Shown: piece by piece, positions 13,701-24,211 of the stretch
How the letters are laid out: each line of letters starts with the position of its first letter
Position numbering within the stretch: the stretch's first letter is position 1
Source of the DNA: Poecilobothrus nobilitatus
Taxonomy: Eukaryota; Arthropoda; Insecta; Diptera; Dolichopodidae
Direction of reading: 5' to 3'
DNA: 64,000 nt
NCBI GenBank assembly: GCA_947095535.1
Contig: OX352774.1
Span: 169,382,200-169,446,199, forward strand
Translations under genes and position numbers: made by a program
The notes under the pieces: generated by a model
Database searches by the model: none
Told to the model about the DNA's origin: nothing
The model's input: the letters and a program-made list of their open reading frames with translations, nothing else

Positions 13701-14721
13701 CACAGGATAAAGTGAAAAATAATTCTTTAAGTACATATTCATATTATATGCATGTTATATAAGAATCTCAAGCATACAAGTAAACATACAAATAAATGTG
13801 TGTAAAAGTATTAAAAAAAAAAGAAAATAAAAAGAAATAGAAAAGAAAAAAAAAACACAATTTTTATTCATCCCTTTTGTTTCTTTGTAGTTATTTTTAT
13901 TTGTTATTATTATTATTGTTTTATGCTATTATTTTCTTTTTTTTTGTTTTATTAAAATAAGCACTTCACATTTTTAGATCGTATTTTCGACAACATAATA
14001 AAAATTTAGTTCAATGATACTTTTGTTACTCGAACTCAACTAAACTTACATATATATGTCAAAAAGTTTCATTTTTATTCTTTGTTTTATATTTTGATGT
14101 TTTGTTTTAATACTATTATGTTTTTTTTTTCTTGTTTTGTTTAATGCAAGGACGTTACGATACAGCAAAAACGTTTTAATCTTTCTATTATATAAATATA
14201 CATATAAACATCCGTATTAAGCAATAGCATAAAATTTGGAATATAATATGTATATAGAACACTGTATACTTTTTAATCGAAACGTAAATAGTCTAAAAAT
14301 ATCACTGAAAAAACAAAATCTAAAATTCATTCTTCATTAGATGGTTTTTGAATTTTATCTACTTGAATTCAATATTTTAAAATTTTGGAGAAATTGAACT
14401 TTTTATATTATATTATAACAATATTAATACCAAATAAAAAACTTTAGATCTGTAAAGTTCCAATAAATTGGTATAAATTATATTTTGAAGGAAATCAAAA
14501 AAAAAAAAATTAAACGGCCATTCAGTGTAACAATTTGCAAATTCTAAAATAAATAAATTATGAAATTTTTAAGCTTGAAAAAAACCACCAAAAAATTTCC
14601 ATTATAAAAATTCCTACCCTATTTAATTTTAATAATTATTAATTATTAGCTATTGATTTTTTATAACATGATTTTGCTATATTATGGTGATTTTGCTTTT
14701 AAAAGGTATAAATAACACTGC
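10746..14721. other. AT-rich non-coding DNA
   Basis: I see no gene. There are many poly-A/T tracts and short TATATG microsatellite runs (for example 12250-12310). Confidence 0.65.
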
Positions 14722-15290
14722 GACCTTTTGATGCAAATCTATTGTACTCTCCCTGTTACTATACGTGTTGTGGGTTTTGCCTCCACTATAATTTTCTGAC
14801 GAAGGGCTGTCTTTAAGATAGTAAAGGTTTGTAGAGGGTTTATTGCTGGAAGTTAAACGTTAGCAAAGTTAAACGTTAAAAGTTAGCAAAGCGAGTAAAT
14901 CTCCACAGTTTTTAAGTATGTGAGCTGGGGTTTCTTCTTCTTATTGACAGAATCTTCATGTACCGTCATTTTCTATTCCAACTTTCTTAAGTTTTCCTTT
15001 AGCTGGCATTCTAACCACAGGAATCCTGGTTAAAATTATCAGCTTATTTTTATTTAATCAGATGATTTTAGCATTATTTTCCGGTTATAATTTCCTAAAA
15101 GCTACTTAGATTATTTGAGTCCAAAATTTTGAATCCATAGTTTGCTCCTACAGTTTTCCTCTTCGCTTTTTAGTGCTTTTCTTATTTTGTGTTAACTTAT
15201 GCCACAAAAGTGTTCGGAATATGTAAAGGAAGTTACAGGTCCTTCTTTTGCTAGTCTATCAGCTTCCTCATTTCCCTCTATACTTAGTAC
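14722..15290 (-). pseudogene. Non-LTR retrotransposon 3' end: RNase H and zinc-knuckle-like remnant
   Basis: Read on the minus strand from about 15275, the translation shows GNEEADRLAKEGP, the conserved C-terminal RNase H signature of LINE polyproteins. After in-frame stops and frame changes it gives RFCQ, EEETPAHILKNC and GDL. These match the cysteine/histidine segment that ends many insect LINE ORF2 proteins. The 3' edge is placed near CCTTTTGATG at 14724, because the related copy at 58260-58490 diverges at the same point. The reverse transcriptase and endonuclease parts are absent. At least one stop codon (after the EHFCGIS segment) and several frameshifts make it non-functional. Confidence 0.75.
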
Positions 15291-15663
15291 CTATTACTTA
15301 AACTAATTAATTATACCAATAAGTAATAAAACTTAGTTGAAATCAAAATCGCAATAATTGATAGAATTTAATCCATTTTCTGTAAAATTTCAGAACATTC
15401 AAAAAATATTACATAAAAATATTGGAGGACTTTTTAAGAATTTTCAGATTCTTGTTGCATTTTTTTTCTGTTTGATGTTTTTAGTTGTTTTTTTTTTTTT
15501 TTTTTTGTGCTTTATTGTTCATGAACTGAATATTTTCAATAGACAACAATATGTCGAAAAAAAAAACTGAAATTAAATAGAAAAGAAAAGTTGAAAAACT
15601 AAAAAAGAGATTGAAATAGATTTAATACTTTTGAGCTATTGAATAATCTTAAAAAAATATAAT

Positions 15664-15696
<33 letters not shown>

Positions 15697-16625
15697 GGAT
15701 AATTTTTCTATAAATTTATATTGAAAAATGAAAAAAAAAAATAATAAGATAAGATCTAGAACAATATATTATCCAAAAAATTATCTTATCTTTGTTTTTA
15801 TTTCAAATAAAATTCATACACATATATAAAAAAAATATATATAAAAATAGCGATGAGAATATCATAGAAATAAAATTGAATTAAATTTATAGATTCTACT
15901 AATATTATAACTAATAATAATACAATAGTTTCTAAAGTATGCTTTTTAAAATTTTAAATATAACATTTTTCAAGTTAACATTATATTGTAAATTGTTACT
16001 ATTATATAATTTAAAATTTAATATACATTATTTTAAAATGAATTGAAATGAAAAATTACATTTGTTTCAATTTAATTTCAACAAATTGTAATTTTTAATA
16101 AAATTCTATGTTGCTAATCTGTTGTAGTTTACAAAAAGGATTTTCATAATTATTTAATTTTATATATGGTATGGTATGGTATGTATGTGTAATTATATGT
16201 ATGACGATTTTAGGTATGTATGTAAGATGACTATTATATAAATATAAAGTATAACAAGACAAATAGCTCAATTATTTTTATTTTCTTGACAATACTTTGA
16301 ACAAAAAGCACAGGTATAGTTCTGAAAAGGACTGAAAAGCAACAAACCCGTTATAAAAAAATCTTTAGATACCTATAATATGAGGTGACCTGATTATATC
16401 ATACTTCAATTAATAAAATACTAATAAAAAAAAAACTACTTCAGTTTAAATTTATCAATTTTAAGTATCAAATGTGTACAATCCTAATATCTGAGTTCAA
16501 CATTTACATACAAAAGAATTTTTTTTATATAGTTAAAAAATTGTCTCTGTTTAATTTTAAATGATGTTTATTCAGTAGGTACTGAAAAAGTACTGAATCA
16601 ATTCTGAAACAAAAGCGAACTAGCT
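15291..16625. other. AT-rich non-coding DNA with a TA microsatellite
   Basis: No gene seen. A (TA)n run occupies about 15664-15690. The ORF at 15358-15570 is mostly a poly-T translation and is not called. Confidence 0.6.
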
Positions 16626-16988
16626 ATGTCTAATTTTATTAAATTTAACTATGATATTATCATATATAATTGCCAAATTATTACACCTAAATTTGTATTA
16701 AAAAAAAAAATTAAATACAACTGTTATAAATTTTCTGTGAAAGCTGATGACTATGACATTTTATTCAATGGTTCTTCCTGGAATAAAAATGGCATAAATA
16801 CTAATGTAACGATAGTTGCATGTAGGGAGAAAACTAAGCCAGTTGTACCAGTGAATAAAGGTAAAAATGTATTAGGAAATAAATTTAAAAATCAGATTAA
16901 TAATAAAAATAAAAACATAAATAAACCAACTAAAAATAAATTTAGCGTCACCACAAACACACAAATGAAATTGGGTGACATGTCATAA
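16626..16988 (+). CDS. Unrecognised 120-codon ORF, possibly LINE-derived
   Basis: An uninterrupted reading frame begins MSNFIKFN and ends LGDMS. Its middle (about residues 36-60) has a mixed composition, KFSVKADDYDILFNGSSW, unlike the poly-Asn/Lys translations of surrounding DNA. The C-terminal third is Lys/Asn-rich (residues about 80-110), resembling the basic tail of a nucleic-acid-binding protein. I recognise no family. It lies about 1.7 kb upstream of a broken LINE on the same strand, so it could be remnant ORF1 (gag-like) material from that or another element. It could also be a chance ORF. The stop falls inside a TGTCATAAC inverted-repeat cluster. Confidence 0.3.
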   Translation: MSNFIKFNYDIIIYNCQIITPKFVLKKKIKYNCYKFSVKADDYDILFNGSSWNKNGINTNVTIVACREKTKPVVPVNKGKNVLGNKFKNQINNKNKNINKPTKNKFSVTTNTQMKLGDMS

Positions 16989-17125
16989 CTCCTTTTGTCA
17001 TAAGTCCCTTACGGAGTTATGACACAAAGTAAATTGTCAAAACTCCATAAGGGATTTATGACATTTTTTTTAAGGAACTTATGTCACACTTTAAAATTTT
17101 AATAAGTGTCATAAGTCCCACTATA
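16975..17125. repeat. Cluster of short TGTCATAA(C/G)TCC inverted repeats
   Basis: TGTCATAACTCC (16981-16992) is perfectly inverted at 17013-17024 (GGAGTTATGACA). Variants of the same word, in both orientations, continue through the cluster: TGTCATAAGTCCC, GGGATTTATGACA, ACTTATGTCACA and a final TGTCATAAGTCCC near 17107-17119. The cluster could be the end of a small foldback element. No partner end was identified. Confidence 0.55.
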
Positions 17126-17276
17126 TAAAATATGATGTTATTGAAATATGTATGTAAAAATATAATTGGTAAGGACTTCAGAATTGGTTACAAAATCTGA
17201 ATTATACGCTTTTTCCAGAATATTTACTTACAATATATTGTATATATGCGAGATTCGAATTAGGAGGGATTTTAGG

Positions 17277-17335
17277 GTTGGATCAGGGTATCAGGGTATT
17301 ATTGGAAAAATGGAATACCCTGATCTTCAATCCAA
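17277..17335. repeat. Strong hairpin
   Basis: The left arm 17277-17300 contains GTTGGATCAGGGTATC and AGGGTATT. The right arm 17313-17335 reads AATACCCTGATC and ends ATCCAAC. They pair with few mismatches around a loop of about 12 nt. The stem has no coding content. It lies between the 16.6-kb ORF and the LINE remnant and may be part of a foldback element. Confidence 0.5.
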
Positions 17336-17640
17336 CGTTAAAATCTGACGCCCAAAAAACCCTCCCTAAAAGCTGTCGCCCACAAATCTCCGCTAAACAT
17401 ATATTGAAACGCTTATTTCCAAACTAACTCTAAAATGTCTCCTAACTCAGAATCTCACATATACAAATAAATATTCTCGAAAAGGCATAATAACTCTGAA
17501 AAAATAAGATTTTGATCAAATAAGATTTTAATTCACATTTTTATATTAAAAATTGACTTTAATTTGAAAACTGAAGGAAAATTCAACGAGAAAGTTTTGT
17601 TAATTTTTAATACAGTATCCACATAACTACTACACTTTCT

Positions 17641-18371
17641 TTGACTATTAAACCAGCCATTTCACTTTCACAGTTTCTTCAACTCAACCACCATCCAGAT
17701 TTGCAGTCCTTTATCCAATCAACAGGCTTTGTTCAACCGAAATCGCAGCTTTTGTCAATTATAACTTGCTCTATGAAACACCTACCAAACTCTACCACTA
17801 AACTCACCGTCTTCATCATTTTCAACTTTATCTACTACTCATTCACATACCACTCCTGTGGCTCATATTCAGAGTCAAGATTGCTTATATTCAGATTGAC
17901 ACATCCAGAGTCAATGTCAAATGATATATCTTCTGGTTCGGTTGAGCGATCGTAATATTTTTGATAATGTTAGACTTTTCTTGGCATATCTTCATGACAA
18001 ACCTAATTCAATTAGAAATATTAAGATATTAGATATTATGAGATATTAAGATGGGGTTGTATAAATGGAAAAACCAATGAATATCTTAATATCTCAAAAA
18101 CTTCAGCAAGAAGGCTTACCTACTAACATTACAGAATTTCGAACTTTATTTAACCGCTTTAATGAAACTTTCGACCTCACTTCTGGGCAGACAAACTCTG
18201 CTCGTAAATCTTATGCTTCTCAAGTCTCCTATCAGGGAATTAATTACTTGCAACGAACATCACGATATCACGATAATCACGATAAATTTTTTCGTCCCTT
18301 TCAAAGCCACAAAAAATAATAATCTTATTCCAATAAACTTACTTAATAAAAATATTATTACTGATAATTTT
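17641..18371 (+). pseudogene. Candidate ORF1 remnant upstream of the LINE endonuclease
   Basis: Two frames are partly open (17641-17955 and 18065-18319), with composition less biased than the flanks (Ser, Thr, Gln and Pro present). The last part of the second frame gives TSGQTNSARKSYASQVSYQG. These lead directly into the endonuclease start on the same strand, so ORF1 debris is the likely reading. I do not recognise a zinc-knuckle or other gag domain, so the call rests on position. A 13-bp perfect inverted repeat (GAGATATTAAGAT, 18040-18052 and 18083-18095) sits between the two frames. Confidence 0.35.
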
Positions 18372-20330
18372 ATTAATTTTTCTATGTATTATCGGGGTTT
18401 TAGAACAAAAACTAAAACCCTTTTTTAAAACTCAACTATTTTTAACTTTGACTGCGTCATTCTTACTGAAACATGGTTAAGTCCTTCTATTAACAATTTA
18501 GAATTATTTGAAAATTCTTACAGTGTCTACAGAAAAGATAGATACTCTTCAATATCACCTATTGATGGCAATCAAATAACTCCAAAAGGTGGAGGTGTTG
18601 TTATTGCGGTTAAAAGTAATTTGAATTCAAATTCAGTTTCTATTTTAGACTGTGATCAGCTTGAAATTTTATGTGTTAAAGTTGAATTCAGCAAAAAAAA
18701 GTTTATATACTGTTAGTTGTTTTATTCCTCCTAATTGCAACATTGAAATTTACAACCAATATAATAATACTAGGTATTAACTTTATAAATGAAAAATTAA
18801 GTGATTAAGGTGAAATTATAATTTTTGGTGATTTTAATCTCTCAAAGTTAAGATGGTATAAACATGACCGGGAGTTATTTATGATTCCTAAAAGTATTTC
18901 TAGTGGATTAGGAAGCTCATTTATTGATAATATCAATATGTATAATTTACAACAAATTTCTACTATACCTAATTTTCAAGGTAAACAGCTTGACCTAATC
19001 TTCACTTCAACTTGGAACAACTTATTAAATTTTCGCTATCCTTTTTCTCTTGTAAATATAGATGTTTTCCTTCCTCTCTTAAGCTATTCTTATTGTGTTA
19101 ACTTACCACATTATGCTTTAGGGGAAAATGTGTACTAATTTAATTTTAAAAAAGCCAATAATGATGCTATAAATGAGTTTCTTAATCAACTCAGTTTTAT
19201 GAAATCATTTTTAGTAGTTATAGACAATTTATTCCTAGGATCAGACAGAGATCTTTGAATTCTTGTCATCCTTGGAAGCAAGGAATTAAACTTGTCGTCC
19301 TTGGGAGGAAGTCGGTGTTAATACAATATAAATCTAAAAATGGTATTGATTACAACAATTTCTTAGCATTATTTAATGAATTTAAAAATTTATCTGATGA
19401 GTTTTATCAAATATATATACGTAATATATCTCTAAAGCTTACGCCAAAACCAAAAGAATTTTGGAAGTTTGTGAATATGAAACATAAATATGATGAATAC
19501 CCAACCTTCATGAATTACAATAGAAGTACAAGTAACGATACTGCAGTGATCAATGAATATTTTCGTCATTTTTTTTCATTAGCCTACTCTAATTCCAGTT
19601 TTTGTGCGGATATAAAAAATTTTAATCATATAAATAACCATTCCGAAATTTTTTTGAACTTGCAGACAACAAGTAATCAAATTATTTAATATTTAGAGAA
19701 ACTTAATATGAACTATTCTCCTGGACCCGATGGTATTCCAGAGAGTATTTTAAAAAAATGTTCAAATTCTTTTGCACTACTATTATCTATTCTTTTTAAT
19801 ACTTCCTTAGTGTAGTGTATTTTTCCAGATATTTGGAAGAAAAAATTGATTAGACCTATTTTTAAGAAAGATAAAAAAAATTTTGTAAATAAGTATCATC
19901 CGATTGCTAAATTCCTAAAATTCTTGAATCACTGAATTTTGATGTTAGAACAATTATTTCTGAAACTCAGCATGGCTTTGTAAAACACAAATATACTACA
20001 ACCAACCTAGTAGCATTAACATCTGTCTTTGTAAATAATATGTGTTTTCAAACTGATCGTGTTTTCAAACTGATGTTATCTATACTGTCTTTAACAAAGC
20101 CTTTGATATTTTACCCCATAGTGTCATTCTTCTAAAATTTAAGAAATATGGTTTTCCTGACAACTTAATTACTAAATGGATTGGTTCTTATCTCAAAGAT
20201 AGAAACTACAGCGTAGTGTTTAGGTCTTCCGTTTCCAAGGCGAAGTAAATTGTAAATTGTAACTTCATTTTAATATTAAGAAATTTATTGTAAAATTGTT
20301 TGAGTTAAACAAATAAACAAATATAAACTC
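18372..20330 (+). pseudogene. Broken non-LTR retrotransposon: APE endonuclease plus truncated reverse transcriptase
   Basis: The endonuclease starts near 18372 (FSMYYRGFRTKT) and, after a frameshift, gives ILTETWL, SYSVYRKDR and GGGVVIAVK (18441-18713). After further breaks GEIIIFGDFNLS follows from 18809, then the LDLIFTS segment near 18990, the order of motifs in the APE-type LINE endonuclease. A linker (19255-19689) has KEFWKF and AVINEYFRHFF, typical of the region before the RT. RT block one reads NYSPGPDGIPESILKKC near 19700, then W-KKKLIRPIFKK and QHGFVKHKYTTTNL. The translation ends around FRSSVSKA (about 20240) and jumps to a TAAATTGTAAATTGTAAC tail with an AAATAAAC-rich end. The catalytic (F/Y)ADD box, the rest of the RT and any RNase H are therefore missing by internal deletion. 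Several stops confirm that it is dead. The clade is probably in the Jockey/CR1 assemblage. Confidence 0.8.
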
Positions 20331-20340
20331 AAATGTATAC

Positions 20341-20891
20341 ATATAGATCGGATTAGAATGGGAAAATTCGTTGATTAAGTTTTGTCCGTCCATCAGCACG
20401 ATAACTCCAAAACTAAGAAAGTTAGAGTCTTGAATTTAACACACAATTTGTTTGGATCAATTTCAAGATTTCGTATTTGATTCGGTTGAGATCCGACCAA
20501 AAGTTCGAGTAGCTCTCAAGTAACTAACTTTTTCAAGTCCAAGCTTTTAATACAAATTTAATTTTTCATACAAAAGTTCTATATATACCTTTTTTACTTT
20601 AACTAAAGACATTTTTACTTAAAGTGAAAATTTTTTAACTTTATTCCGCTGCTCCATAATTTATTTCTTTTAATTTATAAGATTAAATAAGATAAATCTT
20701 GAAATTATTGGATCAAGGCTTGAGATGACTATATCAACTATGCACAAATTTTTTATTTGTTTTAAAATAATATAAAATTAAAAAAAAAAAATTTAGAAGC
20801 AAACTTTTACTATATATTTAATTTTGAATACAAAAAAGGGTTCGTACGGGTATTTAAGAGTTAACAAGGGCAACTGTATTCTTCCTCGTTT
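20341..20891 (+). repeat. Dispersed repeat copy with CGTACGGGTAT...CTTCCTCGTTT 3' end
   Basis: It starts with ATATAGATCGGATTAGAATG, then GTCCGTCCATCAGCACGATAACTC, AACTAAGAAAGTTAGAGTCTTG and GAGATCCGACCAAAAGTTCG, all found in order in the copies at 58594 (plus) and 63970 (minus). The 3' end reads CGTACGGGTATTTAAGAG, an imperfect hairpin AGTTAACAAGGGCAACT (about 20858-20874) and GTATTCTTCCTCGTTT. The same terminus with a perfect hairpin occurs at 60128-60178. It inserted immediately downstream of the LINE remnant. The central part of the repeat is missing. Confidence 0.65.
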
Positions 20892-22428
20892 CTATTTATT
20901 TTTTCATTTAAATCAAATCAAAAGCAATTATTTAATTTATTTTTTATGTTTCATTTTTTTTGTATTAAATACATACTATGGCAAAAAATTTAATTTAATT
21001 TAAATTGAATAATAATTATAAATCTCTTTATTTATTAATTATCTTTAAATATAATAAGGCAATTATTGTTTATTTTATTTAATTTTGAATAGAATTTTAT
21101 TAACTCTATATCTTTTAATATGATTAATTTTTGTTTTTAATCAGATTAAAAAAATAAAAATAAAAAAAAAAATATTTGAAGCAATTAACTTTAATTAATG
21201 TTATAACAATAAATTTCCTGGATGTTGAAATAATCAACAATTTAAAATAAATTGATAAAAAAAAATTTTTTTTTTTTTTTTTATTTGAATTCAGAAGAAA
21301 AAGGATTGCATTGTTCGTTAATCAAAACAATTTCATAAAATAAAAAAATAAAAAAAAGGAAGTTTAATTTAGTTTTATTATTAAGAAGAAAATTTTTTCC
21401 AATATAATTATAAAATCTTTCAAATAAATATTTTCTTATTTTCTTATTTTAAAAATGATAAATTAACTCTTTGTATAATGTATTTAAAAAGATTTAAAAA
21501 TATATTGAAATAACTTATGGCCACACAGAATTTCAAAAGACGAGGATTTTTTCTTATTTAAAATTATTTATTATAGATTAGGTATAGTTGTATATTTAAA
21601 AAAAAAAAACAAATTTAATTTTCAATTGTTCAAAATGATTGATAGGCTTTAAATTTAAACTTCAATTTAAAAGAAAAAAATGTTTTTTTCTATTTTTTAT
21701 TACCTAAGTAAAATTTTTTTATTTTAATTATTTCATTAATTTCTTTTAAAATATTTAATTTTTTAAAACGACATTGATATTCTGACACATTCAGATTTCC
21801 TTAATCAAAAAGTTTTTTATTTTTCAAAATTTTAAGGACATCTCATTAAAGCTGTAATAAGTCTGTCAAAAACAGTATTTCTAAAAAATTTTTATAACGA
21901 CAACAAAAAAGAAAAAAAAAAAAAACAGAAATTAGATTTAAAACTGACCTAGTTCAAGATGAGTTCATTGTGAATTAATATAAATATCTAATAAAACATT
22001 TCTTTATGAGTTTCATTTTAAAATTTCTTAATTAGATTTATTTATAATAAAAAAAAAATTTTTTCAGTTATATAGTAACAAATTTGATGTACTTAAAATT
22101 TTTATTATTGCTAATTTTCATGGTAATTTGTTTTTTTTTTTTTTTTATTTAGATTTTCTTATCTTGATCCTGTAAGTTATTATTATGTTGTTGTTGTTTT
22201 TTTTTGTGTTTATTAAATTTATTATGTGATATAAAAACAAAATGTACATGCGTTCAATTTAATAAAAATGACAATCATAATTACACTTTTAAATTTTTTT
22301 TTTTTTTATCCACTCTTTATTTTATAACCGCGAATAATTAAAGAAAATGAATAACAAGACTATTAAAATTTTAAAACCTAAATTATTACATATATATTTA
22401 TTTATACCTATTTTATACCCAAATATAT
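20892..22428. other. AT-rich non-coding DNA
   Basis: No gene or recognisable repeat seen. It consists of long poly-A/T tracts and has very low complexity. Confidence 0.65.
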
Positions 22429-22437
22429 ACCTATTAT
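22429..22437 (+). repeat. Left 9-bp target-site duplication
   Basis: ACCTATTAT directly abuts the left terminus of the RING-carrying element and is repeated exactly at 24212-24220, directly after its right terminus. Confidence 0.85.
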
Positions 22438-22660
22438 GGTGAGGTGTAATAATAACATAAGAAATAAAGCCATAAGGCCGTATTTCCCATTTAAAATTAA
22501 ATAAAACTTTAAAACCTTATTTCCATTTTGAAATGAAAATAAAGCCATTAATCAAAAGGAAATAAAACATTATGGCTTATGGCTTTATTTCTACTTCAAA
22601 ATGGAAATAAAACCTTATGGCTTTATTTTTAAAAGGAAAATAAAACCATAATGTATGACA
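22438..22660 (+). repeat. Left terminal inverted repeat and subterminal iterons
   Basis: The first roughly 100 bp match the right TIR. The following bases contain repeated, partly palindromic words such as AAATAAAGCCATAAGG and TTATGGCTTTATTTC. Such clustered subterminal motifs are where transposases usually bind; that role is inference here. Confidence 0.7.
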
Positions 22661-22784
22661 TACATAACAACATGTGGTTAGGTATTAAATAAACTGTAAT
22701 TTTTCTTCAAAAGTGAATTAATCACTTTAAAATACTTTTAGTTATTCAATAAACCAGATTTTTTTTATAACTAGACTAAAATTA

Positions 22785-23452
22785 TTAGCTCAGAGTATAT
22801 TCGTACGTTGCATATAATTTTTCAACGATATGAATTAAATTAAAATGTATTAAGTCAGAACAAAAATGAACCACTTTGTAGAATTTCTGAAAACGAAAAT
22901 ATATTCCCCTTTTCCAGTAGGTTTAACAACACATTTTATGCGCATAGTGGCTGTTGGAAACAAAAAGATAGATATCTCCTTTGTTCAGAATTTTTAATTT
23001 TTATTTGCCGAGATTGAAGGAAGGACGCTTCGCGACACCAAAAACGCATGGAAGGATGCTCTGGCCGAAAATTATTGTCAATTTTATTAAAGTAGAACCG
23101 AACGGTGTTCTAAATTTTCTGGAAAAGAGGAATATGTTTCCTTTTTCCAGAAAGTTTACCAAAAATTTTGTACAGTTTAGCAAAACCTCTGAAAAAAAAA
23201 TGTATGCCTTTTTTCCAGAAACTTTAACAAAATCTTGATTATGTAAAGATTTGTCAGAAAAATTAAATATATAAAATAAGTACAAAATGTACTTATATAA
23301 ACTAAGTAGAAAAATAATAAAATAAGTACGAAAAAAAATGTCTGAAATTTTTCAGTTCATTTTATTTTTCTGACTTAATTCATTGTAACATAATTCATGG
23401 CGCCGAAAAATTATATGTAAGAGTAAAATCGTACGATAAATTCTCAGCTAAA
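22785..23452. repeat. Nested inverted-repeat element inside the RING-carrying transposon
   Basis: The left arm (about 22785-22876: TTAGCTCAGAG, CATATAATTTTTC, ATTAAGTCAGAA, AAAAATGAAC) and the right arm (about 23355-23452) are imperfect reverse complements over some 80-95 bp. The right arm has a 10-bp insertion relative to the left. Between them are three related segments of the form CTG(G)AAAA...TTTTCCAG (near 22888, 23117 and 23192), themselves hairpin-like. The ORFs at 22981-23238 (plus) and 23001-23285 (minus) are overlapping readings of this palindromic DNA and are not called as genes. It may be a MITE that landed in the larger element, or an integral foldback of it. Confidence 0.6.
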
Positions 23453-23543
23453 AATTAAATAAAACTACGATGCTCTCTCAATCTTTTTATGCATCAAATA
23501 ATTTTAATTATGTTTTATCATTTATCGAATAAAATAAACATTA

Positions 23544-23915
23544 ATGGACTTTTTAAATCAGTTAACAAATTGGCAAAATAAAATAATTAATTTTGATACT
23601 ACTGTTAAAAAAGTAGAAAATGAACAAGATGAACAAGAAACTAACGACGGATTCGATTCAAATGATGATAGCAACATTAATGATACTAATTCGCAACAAT
23701 CTCAAACTCAATTACTTTGTATCATTTGTTATAAGAAACCTAGAAAACTGCTATTATTACCATGTAATAATTTTAAGTTCTGTACTGGCTGTTTTACTGT
23801 GCATTCTGAAAATTCATTGGGAAATAATAATTTAAATATATTATACCCACTTTGTAGGCAAATTGTAAAAAATTATACAAAAATTATGTATAAATGTTCA
23901 CAAAAAAACATTTAA
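23544..23915 (+). CDS. RING-finger-like small protein (degenerate C3HC4), transposon cargo
   Basis: The 123-residue ORF has an acidic, Asn/Asp/Gln-rich N-terminal half (residues 24-57) and a C-terminal RING-like domain (59-104). The ligand series is C59-x2-C62, C74, position 76, C80-x2-C83, then position 101 and C104 in a YPLCRQI context. Canonical RINGs have His at the position of N76 and Cys at Y101 (the CPxCR box), so two of eight zinc ligands are replaced. The Tyr is one base change from Cys. The pattern LCIICYKKPRKLLLLPC and the terminal CR box resemble IAP/MUL1-type E3 ligase RINGs. The loop before the last pair is long (about 17 residues after C83). There is no BIR domain. If functional it might bind an E2 or a RING partner in ubiquitin transfer, but loss of ligands argues for decay or a non-catalytic role. 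It starts at the first ATG. No intron is apparent, and it is the sole cargo gene of the flanking TIR element. Confidence 0.65.
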   Translation: MDFLNQLTNWQNKIINFDTTVKKVENEQDEQETNDGFDSNDDSNINDTNSQQSQTQLLCIICYKKPRKLLLLPCNNFKFCTGCFTVHSENSLGNNNLNILYPLCRQIVKNYTKIMYKCSQKNI

Positions 23916-24059
23916 GAAGAATTATTTTAGTTTTGTATAATTTTATTATTGAATAATAATTAATTTATATGTTTAAATTTCAATTAAAAGGATAATTTTT
24001 TTATGATATGTGTTTTAATTTTCTTTTCAAAGTTGAATGGTTTTTGGCATAATTTTCCA

Positions 24060-24211
24060 TTTAAAAGGAAATAAAATCATAAGGCCTTATTTCCATTTTG
24101 TATGGTAATAAAACATTTCAAAATGGTAATAAAACCTTATGGCTTTATTTCCTTTTAAATAGGAAATAAGGTATTATGGCTTTATTTTCTATGGTGTTAT
24201 TGCACCCCACC
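24060..24211 (-). repeat. Right terminal inverted repeat and subterminal iterons
   Basis: The reverse complement begins GGTGGGGTGCAATAACACCA and continues ATAGAAAATAAAGCCATAA, pairing with the left end. Iterated words ATAAAACCTTATGGCTTTAT and ATAAGGTATTATGGCTTTAT follow inward. Confidence 0.75.

Larger units (their letters stand above)
22438..24211 (+). mobile_element. TIR DNA transposon-like element carrying a RING-like ORF (Mutator-like candidate)
   Basis: The element is 1,774 bp. Its left end GGTGAGGTGTAATAATAACA is mirrored by the right end, which reads GGTGGGGTGCAATAACACCA on the minus strand. The inverted similarity continues for roughly 100 bp or more (shared words AAATAAAGCCATAA, CTTATTTCC and CATTTTGAAATG). 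Both ends then carry several palindromic iterations of CCTTATGGCTTTATTTCC-type words (22460-22660 and 24060-24185). An exact 9-bp duplication, ACCTATTAT, flanks it. Long TIRs with a 9-bp TSD are typical of Mutator-like elements; Merlin (8-9 bp TSD) is an alternative. No transposase is encoded, so it would need help in trans. The only credible gene inside is the RING-like ORF, an arrangement like gene-carrying Pack-MULEs. A second inverted repeat is nested inside. Confidence 0.8.

Noticed and set aside
22981..23285. Overlapping plus and minus ORFs inside the RING-carrying element
   Set aside because: Both read the hairpin-like CTGGAAAA/TTTTCCAG units of the nested inverted repeat. The mirrored DNA gives open frames on both strands, and no domain pattern is present.
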